From Oscillospiraceae bacterium (GTDB lineage: Bacteria > Bacillota > Clostridia > Oscillospirales > Acutalibacteraceae), in the NCBI GenBank assembly GCA_031270605.1, contig JAISXG010000054.1, positions 1 to 64,000 of the forward strand: a stretch of 64,000 nt of DNA, in the 5' to 3' direction. Below are positions 30,948 to 39,611 of this stretch, piece after piece. Each line of letters starts with the position of its first letter. Position 1 is the stretch's first letter. The notes beneath the pieces were generated by a model, which made no database searches, had not been told where the DNA came from, and was given only the letters and a program-made list of their open reading frames with translations. The position numbers and the translations under genes are program-made.

Positions 30948-32777
30948 TGCTTCTCCCTGATAATATCTGTGTATATTCTCCGCCGTTTTCCGGCTGATAC
31001 CCTTCACCGCCGCCAATTCGTCCACGCTCGCGCAGGAAACGGCCTTGATGGTTTTAAAATGTGCAAGCAGGGCCTTCGAGCGGCTCTCGCCCACGCCCTC
31101 GATGTCGCGCAAAGAAAGACGCAAGCTTTTTGACGCGTGCTTTTTGCGGTGATAACTCACGGCAAAACGGTGCACCTCTTCCTGAATCTCTGAAATCAGC
31201 GTGAAAGCCTTGCGCTTTGAAGTGATGGCGATCTCGCCCCCGTCAGAGGTAACGGCACGGGTTTTGTGCTTGGAATCCTTCACCATGCCGAACAGCGGAA
31301 TGTCGAGCTGATATTGCGACAGCAGCGGCCGCACCGCGTTCACCTGGCCGATGCCGCCGTCAAGCAAAATCAAATCCGGCAGCCTGCCGAACCCCTCGCC
31401 GGAGTCTTTGTGCTGTTTATATTCCTCCAACCGCCTTGAGAGCACCTCGTTCATGGAGGCATAATCGTCCTGCCCGTCAAAGCCTTTGATCATAAAACGC
31501 TTATAGGCCTTTTTATAGGGCTTGCCGTCCAGAAAAACAACCATGCCCGCCACGTTGTCGCTGCCTGCGGTGTGCGAAATGTCATATGACTCAATATATG
31601 CCGGCGCCTTCGCAAGCCCCAAAAGCTCCGCAAGCTCGTCCAAAGCGGCGAGCCGTTTGCCCTCGCGCCCCGTCTGCTGGGCAAGTTTTTCAAAGGCGTT
31701 GCTTCTGCACATGGCAACAAGCGCCGCCTGCTCGCCCCGCTCGGGCACGGCAAGCGCCACCCGCCGACCCGCCTTTTTGGAAAGATGCTCGGAAATCAGC
31801 GGCGCGTCTTCCACCTCGCCGTCCACAGTCACACGCGGCGGCACATGGTCACGCATGGAATAATAGCTCAAAATCAGCTGCATGCGCGCGTTCGGCAGGC
31901 TGTCGATGCCGTTCACAAAAAAATACTCGCTGTCAAATAAATTGCCGCCGGCAAAGCGCAGGACCATCAGGCAGGCGCTGCTCTTATCCTCTGCAATAGC
32001 GAAAATGTCCTGATCCTTCACCCGCTGTGAAACGACCTTTTGCTTCCGGCCGATCTTTTCAATCGCCGCGATACGGTCGCGCAGCTTCGCAGCCCGCTCA
32101 AAATCCAGCCGTTCGGCAGCGTCTTCCATCTCTTCGCGCATGGCGCGCACCGTTTCGGCGCTGCCGTTCAAAATAAATTTGAGGGCTGAGTCCACAGCCT
32201 CGGCATAGTCCTTCTGACGGATTTTGCCCGCGCAGGGCGCCGAACAGTGACCGATGTGAAACTTCAGGCACGGCCGCCCCTTATTCAGGTCGCGCGGAAA
32301 CACCTTGCCGCAGGTTGGCAGCTTATAAATCCGGCAGGCCTGCTCCACAGCGTCCGCGACGTGGCGATAACCTGTGAACGGGCCGATCACCTCGCTGCCG
32401 TCCTGCGGCTTTTGCATAGACGCCGAAATCATGCGCCAATCGCCCCGGGTGACCTTGATATAGTGATAACCCTTGTCGTCCTTGAGCAGAATGTTATATT
32501 TCGGCTTGTGCTGCTTGATCAGGCTGCATTCGAGCACCAGGGCCTCATATTCGGAATCCACCAGAATATAGTCAAAATCGTGCACGTTCTCAACCATTCT
32601 TTTGACCTTTTCACCGTGCGCCTTGTCGGAGCCGAAATAGGAGCTGACGCGGTTTTTCAAAAACTTGGCCTTGCCGATATAAATCACTTCGCCGCTTTTG
32701 TTTTTCATGATATAAACGCCGGGGGAAAGAGGCAAACTCATCGCCTTTTCCCGCAGCTGCTTGATTTTATCGCTCAT
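30294..32777 (-). CDS. uvrC: UvrC excinuclease subunit fused to a HAD-family phosphatase
   Basis: One 827-codon frame holds two complete proteins. Residues 1-610 are UvrC: GIY-YIG nuclease (about 14-92, GVYIMKNKSGEVIYIGKAK), UVR motif (about 200-235), RNase H-like nuclease (YDISHTAGSDNVAGMVVF) and C-terminal helix-hairpin-helices (IEGVGESRSKALLAHF). Residues 611-827 are a phosphoglycolate-phosphatase-like HAD (IFDMDGTLLNT, later VVTNKEQG and FFVGDSEVDMETA). The junction reads HRYYQGEA-MKNTII with no stop. A good ribosome site (GGGAGA) sits 5 nt before that internal ATG (30947), so the phosphatase could also be made separately. UvrC nicks DNA on both sides of UvrAB-marked lesions. Starts with ATG behind AAAGGGGG. 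Confidence 0.93.
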   Translation of the reverse strand: MSDKIKQLREKAMSLPLSPGVYIMKNKSGEVIYIGKAKFLKNRVSSYFGSDKAHGEKVKRMVENVHDFDYILVDSEYEALVLECSLIKQHKPKYNILLKDDKGYHYIKVTRGDWRMISASMQKPQDGSEVIGPFTGYRHVADAVEQACRIYKLPTCGKVFPRDLNKGRPCLKFHIGHCSAPCAGKIRQKDYAEAVDSALKFILNGSAETVRAMREEMEDAAERLDFERAAKLRDRIAAIEKIGRKQKVVSQRVKDQDIFAIAEDKSSACLMVLRFAGGNLFDSEYFFVNGIDSLPNARMQLILSYYSMRDHVPPRVTVDGEVEDAPLISEHLSKKAGRRVALAVPERGEQAALVAMCRSNAFEKLAQQTGREGKRLAALDELAELLGLAKAPAYIESYDISHTAGSDNVAGMVVFLDGKPYKKAYKRFMIKGFDGQDDYASMNEVLSRRLEEYKQHKDSGEGFGRLPDLILLDGGIGQVNAVRPLLSQYQLDIPLFGMVKDSKHKTRAVTSDGGEIAITSKRKAFTLISEIQEEVHRFAVSYHRKKHASKSLRLSLRDIEGVGESRSKALLAHFKTIKAVSCASVDELAAVKGISRKTAENIHRYYQGEAMKNTIIFDMDGTLLNTLEDLTDSVNYCLEKRGFAPRTLDEIRAFVGNGIAVLMERAVPEGTSKEALEDCTREMLLYYKDHSAIKTAPYPGVLDLLKTLNERGVKTAVVTNKEQGIAETLCADTFLGLFNVVVGARDDLPAKPAPDGVLEAMNALKASPEDCFFVGDSEVDMETARNAGLTSVGVLWGFRDKAVLEEAGAGHLISSADELLALVSVES

Positions 32778-32824
32778 GCCTCGCCCCCCTTTCGTAAAAA
32801 AGCCAGAAAGTATTCCATGAAAAA

Positions 32825-32857
32825 AGGCGTACCGGAATCATTCACCCCGATACACCT
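32825..32857 (-). terminator. Rho-independent terminator after ptsH
   Basis: On the minus strand AGGTGTATCGG (32857-32847) pairs with CCGGTACGCCT (32835-32825; two G-T pairs), followed by a T run (A at 32820-32825). Confidence 0.75.
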
Positions 32858-32876
32858 CGATCTCGCTCATCTGTGT

Positions 32877-33140
32877 TTATTCAGCAAAACCTGATTCCAC
32901 AAGCTTTGCAAGGCCCTCAACCGCCTCGACCTCGTCAGCGCCGCCCGCGATAATGCGAATGTCCGTTCCGCCCATAATGCCGAGGGAAAGAACGCCCAAA
33001 AGGCTCTTTGCGTTCACGCGACGCTCTTCTTTTTCAACCCAGATCGTTGATTTGTATTCGTTTGCCTTTTGAATAAAAAATGTTGCCGGGCGAGCATGTA
33101 AGCCAACCTGATTTTGCACTACAACGTCTTTATGAAACAT
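32877..33140 (-). CDS. ptsH: Phosphocarrier protein HPr
   Basis: An 87-residue cytoplasmic carrier that receives phosphate from PEP via Enzyme I and passes it to sugar-specific IIA. The active His15 is in GLHARPA (13-19) and the regulatory Ser46 in NAKSLLGVLSLGI (43-55), so it can also act with CcpA after HPr kinase phosphorylation, as in other Firmicutes; it is not Crh, which lacks His15. GGGAGA lies 8 nt before the ATG. Enzyme I is not adjacent. Monocistronic, with its own promoter and terminator. Confidence 0.95.
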   Translation of the reverse strand: MFHKDVVVQNQVGLHARPATFFIQKANEYKSTIWVEKEERRVNAKSLLGVLSLGIMGGTDIRIIAGGADEVEAVEGLAKLVESGFAE

Positions 33141-33283
33141 ATTAATTATCTCCCAAACAAAAATTCAATCTTTGCGTTTTATTGCAGTATCACGCTGAAA
33201 ACCGCAGAACAAGAGAACGGGCAAAAGAAATCACGCCCCTTTGCCACCGGTCTCAAGAATGCAAAAGCCTTACTTTTACATCT

Positions 33284-33311
33284 ATTATACCACACTTCTT
33301 TATTCAGTCAA
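33284..33311 (-). promoter_or_regulatory. Promoter of ptsH
   Basis: On the minus strand TTGACT (33306-33311), 16-bp spacer, TATAAT (33284-33289). The leader before the ATG is about 140 nt. Confidence 0.75.
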
Positions 33312-33451
33312 CGATTTGTCGGGCATAAAATAATTAAGAACGAATATTTCAGTCGGAATACTAAACTCTTTTCAAAGTTAAGCGGAATGTTTGTGAATTA
33401 TGACAGTTTTTTCATTGCCAAAAATATGCGCGCATCGCCATTCAAAAAACA

Positions 33452-33478
33452 GAGCAATTTCATAAAACGAAATTGCTC
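33452..33478 (-). terminator. Terminator of the polysaccharide deacetylase gene
   Basis: Perfect 10-bp stem GAGCAATTTC / GAAATTGCTC with 7-nt loop; on the minus strand it is followed by TG and six T. Confidence 0.85.
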
Positions 33479-33501
33479 CGCAAAGGGTCCCGCAAACATC
33501 C

Positions 33502-34488
33502 TCAGTTGTGGATGGCGTGGTGCACAGCGTATGAATTCATGTTGAGTGATTCAAACGCATAGCCCGCGTCGCGAAAATATTCAATAATGCCGGGCAGGGC
33601 CTGCGCCGTGGTTTTTTTACCCGGCCCGTCATGCATCAGCACACAGATATGATTCGCGCTTTTGGGGGCTGTTTTGATCGTTTTCTCAACCAGTGACCGG
33701 GGTGAAATGTTGTTGCCGTTGGCGTCGCCGTTTTCACAGTTCCAGTCAAAATAAACATAGCCCTTTTCCTTCACCATGGGAACCAGCTTTGTCATAATGC
33801 CCGGCGAATATTTTTTGCTCACTTCATTGCTGCTGCCGCCCGGGAAGCGGATCAGCTTTGATTTTATACCCGTAGCGCCTTCGACATAATCCGAAACTTT
33901 TTGCAGATCCTCAAAAAAGGCATCGGTAGAAGCATAAACCTCATTGTATTTATGCGAATAGGAATGCAGGCCGATCGTATGCCCCCTGCGCTGGATCTCA
34001 CGCAGGCGTTCTTCGCCGCCCTTTTGATAAATCACAAAAAAGGTGGCCTTAACTTTATAACGGTCAAGCACGGTAAGCACATCGTCCGTCACCGCCGTCG
34101 GACCGTCGTCAAAGGTCAGATAAATCACTTTCCCCTTGCCGTTATGGCCTTGATTGCCCTGCCCCTGTTCTGTTGTCTTGGGCGGCTCGGTCGCCGGCGC
34201 GCGGGAGGTTGTTTCTTTTTTTGTTGTTCCATTTTCTTTTTTTGTTGTGCCGGTTTCGCTTTTTGTCGCTTCGGTTTCCTGTTCGGTTTCAGGCAATTGC
34301 GTCACGGCGCCGTCCTCGCCCACATAACCACCCTGCTCCGGCGTTTGGAGCGTGGTATTATCAACCGCATGCACATTTCTGCGGTTTTCAATGACATTCA
34401 CAAAAAAAACACAAATAACGATCGCTGAAAGCGCAATCACTCCATAACAAATCCCACTCAAAAGCTTCTTCTTGTTTTGCCTGCTCAT
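33502..34488 (-). CDS. Membrane-anchored polysaccharide (peptidoglycan) deacetylase
   Basis: A 328-residue protein: basic start, membrane anchor (about 10-32), T/E/K-rich linker (about 60-115) and NodB domain (about 118-320). All five carbohydrate esterase 4 motifs are visible: LTFDDGP, HSYSHKY (H-x3-H metal site), RFPGGSSN, DWNCENGD and LMHDG. It should remove acetyl groups from N-acetylglucosamine or N-acetylmuramic acid outside the cell, as in lysozyme resistance or spore cortex delta-lactam formation. The ATG at 34488 has AGAGGT upstream; an ATG 12 codons earlier is less well placed. Monocistronic with its own terminator. Confidence 0.9.
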   Translation of the reverse strand: MSRQNKKKLLSGICYGVIALSAIVICVFFVNVIENRRNVHAVDNTTLQTPEQGGYVGEDGAVTQLPETEQETEATKSETGTTKKENGTTKKETTSRAPATEPPKTTEQGQGNQGHNGKGKVIYLTFDDGPTAVTDDVLTVLDRYKVKATFFVIYQKGGEERLREIQRRGHTIGLHSYSHKYNEVYASTDAFFEDLQKVSDYVEGATGIKSKLIRFPGGSSNEVSKKYSPGIMTKLVPMVKEKGYVYFDWNCENGDANGNNISPRSLVEKTIKTAPKSANHICVLMHDGPGKKTTAQALPGIIEYFRDAGYAFESLNMNSYAVHHAIHN

Positions 34489-34688
34489 CCGTTTCAATAC
34501 CTCTAATCCAATCCATAAATCCATTCCCGATTAAAAAACCCAAAATATCAAGCAAAGCTTTTTCATTATAGAAATTATATTTATCACGGTTTTCATGAGG
34601 GATCCGTCTTATCATTCTTCCGCATACTTCTCACATCCACACTTGTGGAAAAGCCCCTGATCATTTGATTTTCTTTTGATTGCCGCGC

Positions 34689-35390
34689 TCATTCATCGCC
34701 GTTTTCCTCCCGTTTTGCGAGCAGATCCGGCCGCTTTTCGCGCGTGCGGAGAAGCGCCTGCTTGTGCCGCCACGCGGCAATGTTTGCGTGATGCCCCGAA
34801 AGCAGCACCTCCGGCACAGTTCGCCCCATCCACTCCGCGGGCTTGGTGTATTGCGGATATTCCAAAAGGCCGCCGTAATGGCTTTCCTCCACAAACGCGT
34901 CCTCACTCGCAAGCACACCGGGCAGCATCCTTGCAACCGCATCCGTCAAAACCAGCGCGGGCAGTTCCCCGCCGGTGAGCACATAATCACCGATGGAAAC
35001 CTCTTCATCCACAATTTTTTCGATCAGCCGCTCGTCCACGCCCTCATAATGACCGCAAAGAATCACAATGTTCTCCAATTGAGAAAGCTCGCGCACCCTT
35101 CGCTGAGTGAGTGTTTTTCCCTGGGGTGACATATATATCATATGCGGCCTTTTGCCGATCTGCTCACAAACATGCACAAAGCAGTCATAAATAGGCTGGG
35201 CGCGCAGCAGCATGCCGGCGCCCCCGCCGTAAGGAGTGTCGTCAACGGTACGGTGCCTGTTGTCGCTGAAATCCCGAAAATTGTGCGCGAACACCTCGAG
35301 CTTGCCGGCCTTGACGGCCCGCCCTGTGATGCTTTCCATGAACACGGTTTCACACATTTCGGGAAAGAGCGTTAGAATGTCAATCCTCAT
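34689..35390 (-). CDS. trmD: tRNA (guanine(37)-N(1))-methyltransferase
   Basis: A 233-residue SPOUT enzyme that methylates G37 next to the anticodon and prevents +1 frameshifting. [12 protein letters not shown] opens the protein; [26 protein letters not shown] and [20 protein letters not shown] form the knot and SAM site. It overlaps rimM by 11 bp (ATG inside the last rimM codons), implying coupling. In most Firmicutes rplS follows trmD; here the next 160 bp hold no gene and the deacetylase follows. Confidence 0.96.
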   Translation of the reverse strand: MRIDILTLFPEMCETVFMESITGRAVKAGKLEVFAHNFRDFSDNRHRTVDDTPYGGGAGMLLRAQPIYDCFVHVCEQIGKRPHMIYMSPQGKTLTQRRVRELSQLENIVILCGHYEGVDERLIEKIVDEEVSIGDYVLTGGELPALVLTDAVARMLPGVLASEDAFVEESHYGGLLEYPQYTKPAEWMGRTVPEVLLSGHHANIAAWRHKQALLRTREKRPDLLAKREENGDE

Positions 35391-35898
35391 CGTCAAAAAT
35401 TCCTTTCAACGGGCGGATTTTCACCAAACGCGCTTCTACATCCGTTTCGGCAACCACATCCGCAATAGCGGGAATCAGATATTCCCTGCCGCCCGGAGCC
35501 CTGATGTGCCAGACATCATTCGCCCCGGTTTCGCTCACATCATGCAAAACCCCATATTCCGCGCCGGTGTCAGCGTCCCGCACCGCGCAGCCGATCAGAT
35601 CCTGAATATAATATGAGCCCTCGGGCATGCTCACGTCGCTTCTGTCCATATACAGCAAGCGGTTCCGCAGCGACGCGGCCTGTTCCACAGTATCAACGCC
35701 CTTCAGCTTCAAAATCGCGATATTCCCATGCGGACGGCAGGCGGTCACCTTCACGGCCTCTTTCCCGTCGTCTGAAAAATACAAGGTTTTGAAATTTTGC
35801 AAAAAAGCGGGCGAATCGCACCACGGGTTCACACGGACCTCGCCGCGTACGCCGTGCGTGGAAACGATCTGCCCGACCTCAAGAAACTGTTTGAGCAT
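35380..35898 (-). CDS. rimM: Ribosome maturation factor RimM
   Basis: A 172-residue 30S assembly factor acting on the 16S 3' domain and S19. N-terminal [16 protein letters not shown] is the RimM signature; the PRC-barrel half contains [19 protein letters not shown] and LIPAIADVV. The ATG at 35898 has GAGGG 5 nt upstream. A terminator (36024) separates it from khpA, and it has its own promoter at 35959-35987. Confidence 0.94.
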   Translation of the reverse strand: MLKQFLEVGQIVSTHGVRGEVRVNPWCDSPAFLQNFKTLYFSDDGKEAVKVTACRPHGNIAILKLKGVDTVEQAASLRNRLLYMDRSDVSMPEGSYYIQDLIGCAVRDADTGAEYGVLHDVSETGANDVWHIRAPGGREYLIPAIADVVAETDVEARLVKIRPLKGIFDDED

Positions 35899-35958
35899 GA
35901 CGACCCTCTTTTTTTTCGTTGGATTTTTGTGAAACAATTGAACTTACAGTTCGACTTT

Positions 35959-35987
35959 ATTCTATCATTCGCAGCATCAAAAGTCCA
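35959..35987 (-). promoter_or_regulatory. Promoter of rimM-trmD
   Basis: On the minus strand TGGACT (35982-35987), 17-bp spacer, TAGAAT (35959-35964), downstream of the terminator that follows khpA. Confidence 0.55.
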
Positions 35988-36023
35988 TAGAGCGAAGCAC
36001 AATGTAAGACTTTTGTAACACAA

Positions 36024-36059
36024 AAAAAGTATTCCCCCAACCAGCGGGGAATACTTTTT
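36024..36059. terminator. Bidirectional terminator between khpA and rimM
   Basis: Perfect 14-bp arms (36024-36037 and 36046-36059) with 8-nt loop and A/T-rich ends. It splits the usual ffh-rpsP-khpA-rimM-trmD operon in two. Confidence 0.9.
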
Positions 36060-36086
36060 CTAAACACTATGCTTTCAGAAAAATTC

Positions 36087-36320
36087 TTAATCAATTTCCA
36101 CTTGAATTTTCATTTCTTTGCGGTTCGCGGTAGCGCGCATCACAGTGCGGATCGCCTTTGCGATGCGCCCCTGTTTGCCGATTACGCGGCCCATGTCGTC
36201 GGGAGCGACGTGAAGATGAAACACAACAATGCCCTCTTCATTCACTTCGTCAACCGTAACCTGAACCGCGCTCGGGTCGTCAACAAGGCCCTGCGCAAGT
36301 GTTACTAACAAATCTTTCAT
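36087..36320 (-). CDS. khpA: KH-domain RNA-binding protein KhpA
   Basis: A 77-residue KH protein. The GxxG loop appears as VIGKQGRIAKAIRTV (about 48-62); the opening MKDLLVTLAQGLVDDP is typical. KhpA binds RNA with KhpB and affects cell elongation and division in streptococci. AAAGGA precedes the ATG by 11 nt. It lies between rpsP and rimM, its standard place. Confidence 0.94.
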   Translation of the reverse strand: MKDLLVTLAQGLVDDPSAVQVTVDEVNEEGIVVFHLHVAPDDMGRVIGKQGRIAKAIRTVMRATANRKEMKIQVEID

Positions 36321-36533
36321 TAAACGGTCATTCCTTTCTGTGGGCCGAAGGCTCTGCGCCTTGGCTTCTGCCCTGCTTCTGAGCAAACCCCGGGCAGCAA
36401 AACGCACGACTTCGGCTTGAAAGATATCTTTCAAATTGCAGGACTCCGACTTAAAACATGTTTAAATAAAAAAACCTGCAACGAAACTGCGTCAAGAAAC
36501 AGTGCTGCCACCGCCCCAAGCCAAAAGCGCATT

Positions 36534-36779
36534 TTATTCAATCACGCCGGACTTCTTAAGCAGGCCCTTCACGGTGTCTGTGGGCTGCGCGCCGTTTTTG
36601 ATCCACTGCTTTGCTTTTTCCGCATCCACCTTAATGTCGGCGGGCTCTGTGAGGGGGTTGTAATACCCGATCTCTTCAATGAATCTGCCGTCGCGGGGAT
36701 ATCTTGAGTCCGCCACAACAATACGGTAAAACGGTGCTTTTTTTGCGCCCATACGCCTTAAACGAATCTTAACTGCCAT
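36534..36779 (-). CDS. rpsP: 30S ribosomal protein S16
   Basis: An 81-residue protein with canonical start [20 protein letters not shown], then [15 protein letters not shown] and [10 protein letters not shown]. The ATG at 36779 has GGAGG 8 nt upstream; an earlier in-frame start would overlap that site. Co-transcribed with ffh upstream and khpA downstream. Confidence 0.97.
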   Translation of the reverse strand: MAVKIRLRRMGAKKAPFYRIVVADSRYPRDGRFIEEIGYYNPLTEPADIKVDAEKAKQWIKNGAQPTDTVKGLLKKSGVIE

Positions 36780-36882
36780 TAGTATTTCCTCCAAAACTTA
36801 ATTTATCTATTGCATCCACGTTTTCAGAAGAGTTTTTCTCCCCGTGTCAAAACATGCTGTTATACCGGCCGCCGCACAAGCG

Positions 36883-38235
36883 CTACATGGGAAAACCGCC
36901 CATACCACCCATGCCGCCCATGTGACGCATTTTTTTCTTGCCGCCCTTGCCGTTAAACTGCTTGAACATCTTCTGCATTTGCTTAAACTGGTTCAAAAGG
37001 CGGTTTACGTCCTCAACCTGCATGCCGCAGCCCGCGGCAATGCGCCGCTTGCGCGAGGGGTTGATGATGTCGGGTTTTTCTCGCTCCTTCGGCGTCATCG
37101 AAAGAATGATCGCCTGGGTTTTGTCGATCTGCCGGTCATCGATATCCGCGTCTTTGATTTTTTTGCCGATGCCCGGGAGCATGGAGAGCATATCCTTCAT
37201 GGAGCCCAGCTTTCTCATCTCCTGCATCTGCACCAGCAAATCATTCAAATCAAATTTGTTCTGCCGCAGCTTTTCCTCCAGTTGCATGGCCTTTTTCTCG
37301 TCCAGCGCGACCTCCGCTTTTTCAATCAGCGAAAGTACGTCGCCCATGCCGAGAATCCTTGAAGCCATCCTGTCGGGGTAAAAAATGTCAAGATCCTGCA
37401 GTTTTTCGCCGATGCCGATGAATTTGATCGGCTTGCCCGTCACGGCCCTTGCGGAAAGCGCCGCGCCGCCGCGGGTATCACCGTCCAGCTTCGTCAGCAC
37501 AAGGCCGTCCACGCCGAGCGCCTCGTTGAACGAGGACGCAACATTCACCGCGTCCTGGCCGGTCATGGCGTCGATCACCAACAGAATCTCATGCGGGCGG
37601 ACCTCCGTCTTGATATCCTTGAGCTCCTGCATGAGCACTTCGTCGATCTGCAGCCGGCCGGCGGTATCCAAAAACACATAGTCATACCCGTGGTCTTTCG
37701 CGAGCTTGATCGCCTCGCGTGAAATCGTCACAGCGTCGACCTCCGTACCCATTTCAAACACAGGCACATCGATCTGTTCGCCGAGCACCTGCAGCTGCTT
37801 GATCGCCGAGGGACGGTAAATGTCGCACCCAACCATCAGCGGGCGGTGCCCCTCATTCTTGAGCTTGCGGGCGATTTTCGCCGTGTGGGTGGTTTTGCCG
37901 GCACCGTTGAGACCGCACATCATCACGATTGTGGGCGGGCGCGAGGCATAAGCCAGACGCGACTGCGTGCCGCCCATGAGGCTTGTGAGCTCCTCGTTGA
38001 CGATTTTGATCACCATCTGCGCCGGGGTCAGGCTTTCCATCACCTGCGCGCCGATGGCGCGTTCGGTAACGGTGGCCGTAAAATCCTTCGCAACTTTATA
38101 GCTGACGTCCGCCTCCAGAAGCGCAAGGCGCACCTCGCGCATGGCCTCCTTGACGTCTGCCTCCGTCAGGCTGCCCTTGCTTTTCAGCTTCTTAAAAGCG
38201 GATTCAAGTTTATCAGATAAGCCTTCAAATGCCAT
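36883..38235 (-). CDS. ffh: Signal recognition particle protein Ffh
   Basis: A 450-residue GTPase that binds signal peptides on ribosomes and, with FtsY and SRP RNA, delivers them to the membrane. N domain about 1-85; G domain with GLNGAGKTTHTAKIA (P-loop about 108), DTAGRLQID and TKLDGDTRGGA; methionine-rich M domain from about 300 (LNQFKQMQKMFKQF, ending GGMGGMGGFPM). Follows ylxM after 40 bp, the usual pair. Confidence 0.97.
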   Translation of the reverse strand: MAFEGLSDKLESAFKKLKSKGSLTEADVKEAMREVRLALLEADVSYKVAKDFTATVTERAIGAQVMESLTPAQMVIKIVNEELTSLMGGTQSRLAYASRPPTIVMMCGLNGAGKTTHTAKIARKLKNEGHRPLMVGCDIYRPSAIKQLQVLGEQIDVPVFEMGTEVDAVTISREAIKLAKDHGYDYVFLDTAGRLQIDEVLMQELKDIKTEVRPHEILLVIDAMTGQDAVNVASSFNEALGVDGLVLTKLDGDTRGGAALSARAVTGKPIKFIGIGEKLQDLDIFYPDRMASRILGMGDVLSLIEKAEVALDEKKAMQLEEKLRQNKFDLNDLLVQMQEMRKLGSMKDMLSMLPGIGKKIKDADIDDRQIDKTQAIILSMTPKEREKPDIINPSRKRRIAAGCGMQVEDVNRLLNQFKQMQKMFKQFNGKGGKKKMRHMGGMGGMGGFPM

Positions 38236-38275
38236 GTTGGGGTTTCAACCTCCGTTCGTGTTCGGCGCGGGCGGT

Positions 38276-38638
38276 CTATTCAAACAGCGATAGTGCAATG
38301 GACTGAATTTCAACCGTTGAGTCGTTGATCTCTCTTGAAAGGCTGGTGCGCAGGTTGTGCTCGTGGATGTCTGTGGCGCATTGCACCATGCGTGCGATGC
38401 CCTCGCGCAGCTCATCAAAGCGTTTCACGTGCCCAAGCCGGTTTTCCATTTCAACCAGCTGGTTTTCCGCGCGCTTGATTGCGTCGCGCACGCCCTGCCG
38501 TGTGATGCCCTCATTTTCGGCAATTTCAGACAGGGTGAGGTCATCATTATAATAATACCCCAAAAAATCCCGCTGCTTTTCAGTCAGCATTTCGCCATAA
38601 AAATCAAGCAATACCGCAATCTCAAGATTTTTTGCCAA
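38276..38638 (-). CDS. ylxM: YlxM, helix-turn-helix SRP-associated protein
   Basis: A 120-residue UPF0122 protein: LEIAVLLDFYGEMLTEKQRD opening, then an HTH similar to sigma region 4 (LTLSEIAENEGITRQGVRDAIKRAE, in two parts). It is always next to ffh and thought to tune SRP. I choose the TTG at 38638: GGAGG lies 8 nt upstream, and the perfect promoter (38686-38714) would start transcription near 38679, downstream of the ATG at 38683, so that ATG cannot be used. Confidence 0.88.
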   Translation of the reverse strand: MAKNLEIAVLLDFYGEMLTEKQRDFLGYYYNDDLTLSEIAENEGITRQGVRDAIKRAENQLVEMENRLGHVKRFDELREGIARMVQCATDIHEHNLRTSLSREINDSTVEIQSIALSLFE

Positions 38639-38685
38639 CCTAAACGCCTCCACATCTGTAAAGATATTTCGCTTTACAGGCATGA

Positions 38686-38714
38686 ATTATACTAAATTCT
38701 TTTCCCCTTGTCAA
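38686..38714 (-). promoter_or_regulatory. Perfect consensus promoter of ylxM-ffh-rpsP-khpA
   Basis: On the minus strand TTGACA (38709-38714), 17-bp spacer, TATAAT (38686-38691), twelve of twelve consensus bases. Confidence 0.9.
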
Positions 38715-38804
38715 GCCCGAAAAAGTAAAATAATCAAATACAACAGAAACCCATAGTTTGCGGCGGGAAAATTCATAATAGATATAGATTCCGCGCGCAG
38801 GATA

Positions 38805-38813
38805 TGCTATAAT
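38805..38813 (+). promoter_or_regulatory. Extended -10 promoter of the methyltransferase operon
   Basis: TGCTATAAT, an extended -10 element with no good -35, 51 bp upstream of the GTG at 38865. Confidence 0.55.
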
Positions 38814-38864
38814 CGAACACAACTTGTTGAAAAGAAAAAATTTTTGCATTTTTTGGAGGAACGC

Positions 38865-39611
38865 GTGTTATTTGAGGGCGAACACATAGAATATTTAAAC
38901 AAAGATATCGGCGTCATCGTGTCGCCCACGCACACCTTCGGCACGGACGCGCTGCTGCTGGCCTCGTTCGCCGCGCCAAGAAGAACGGACGCCGCTATTG
39001 ATTTGGGCACAGGCTGCGGCATCGTCCCCTTCTATTGGCTGCGCGAGGACTGCGAAAACCTTGCTGCTCTTGAGCTGCAGGAGCAGGCCTTTCATCAATT
39101 GGAGCGCTCTGTAAAGCTGAACCGCGCGGAGGAGCAATTAAAAATCTACCATGCCGATCTTCGGGAGTTCAAAGGCATTCTCCCCTTTGGCACTTTTGAC
39201 CTCGTCACCATGAATCCGCCCTACAAGCCCGAGGGCACGGGCATCCTCTCAACCGAGGGCAGCGACAAAATCGCCCGCCACGGCACCGTGTGCACATTGG
39301 AGGATGTTTCTCTTGCGGCTTCCCGCCTGCTGCGCTTCGGCGGCCGTTTGGCCATTTGCCTGCGCCCTGAGCGCCTGTGCGACGCGGTCAAGGCAATGCA
39401 GCGGCACAACATCGAGCCGAAACGCCTGCGTTTTGTTGCCCAGCGCCCGGACAAGGCGCCGTGGCTGCTGCTTTTGGAGGGCAGGCTCGGCGGCAAAAGC
39501 GGCCTGCAGGCGCTGCCCGAGCTTTATATTGAAGGGGAACACGAGGGCTATTCTGAAGAGATGCGCAAAATCATCGGAACTTATTATGACGGCAAAGGAG
39601 GCAGGGCATGA
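38865..39611 (+). CDS. tRNA1(Val) (adenine(37)-N6)-methyltransferase-like protein
   Basis: A 248-residue SAM-dependent methylase of the TrmN6/YabB group. Motif I DLGTGCGIVPFYW (about 45-57) and catalytic NPPYKPEG (about 109-116), typical of N6-adenine or N5-glutamine methylation; the N-terminal VSPTHTFGTDALLLASF matches the tRNA-modifying subgroup. The start is GTG with GGAGG five nt upstream. It overlaps rsmI by four bases (ATGA), so the two are coupled. Confidence 0.88.
   Translation: MLFEGEHIEYLNKDIGVIVSPTHTFGTDALLLASFAAPRRTDAAIDLGTGCGIVPFYWLREDCENLAALELQEQAFHQLERSVKLNRAEEQLKIYHADLREFKGILPFGTFDLVTMNPPYKPEGTGILSTEGSDKIARHGTVCTLEDVSLAASRLLRFGGRLAICLRPERLCDAVKAMQRHNIEPKRLRFVAQRPDKAPWLLLLEGRLGGKSGLQALPELYIEGEHEGYSEEMRKIIGTYYDGKGGRA

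Larger units (their letters stand above)
33141..33501. other. 361-bp intergenic region: ptsH promoter and deacetylase terminator
   Basis: No coding sequence seen. From the deacetylase end (33502) it holds the terminator at 33452-33478, then an AT-rich stretch without recognisable features (33312-33450), the ptsH promoter (33284-33311) and an approximately 140-nt ptsH leader. Confidence 0.7.
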
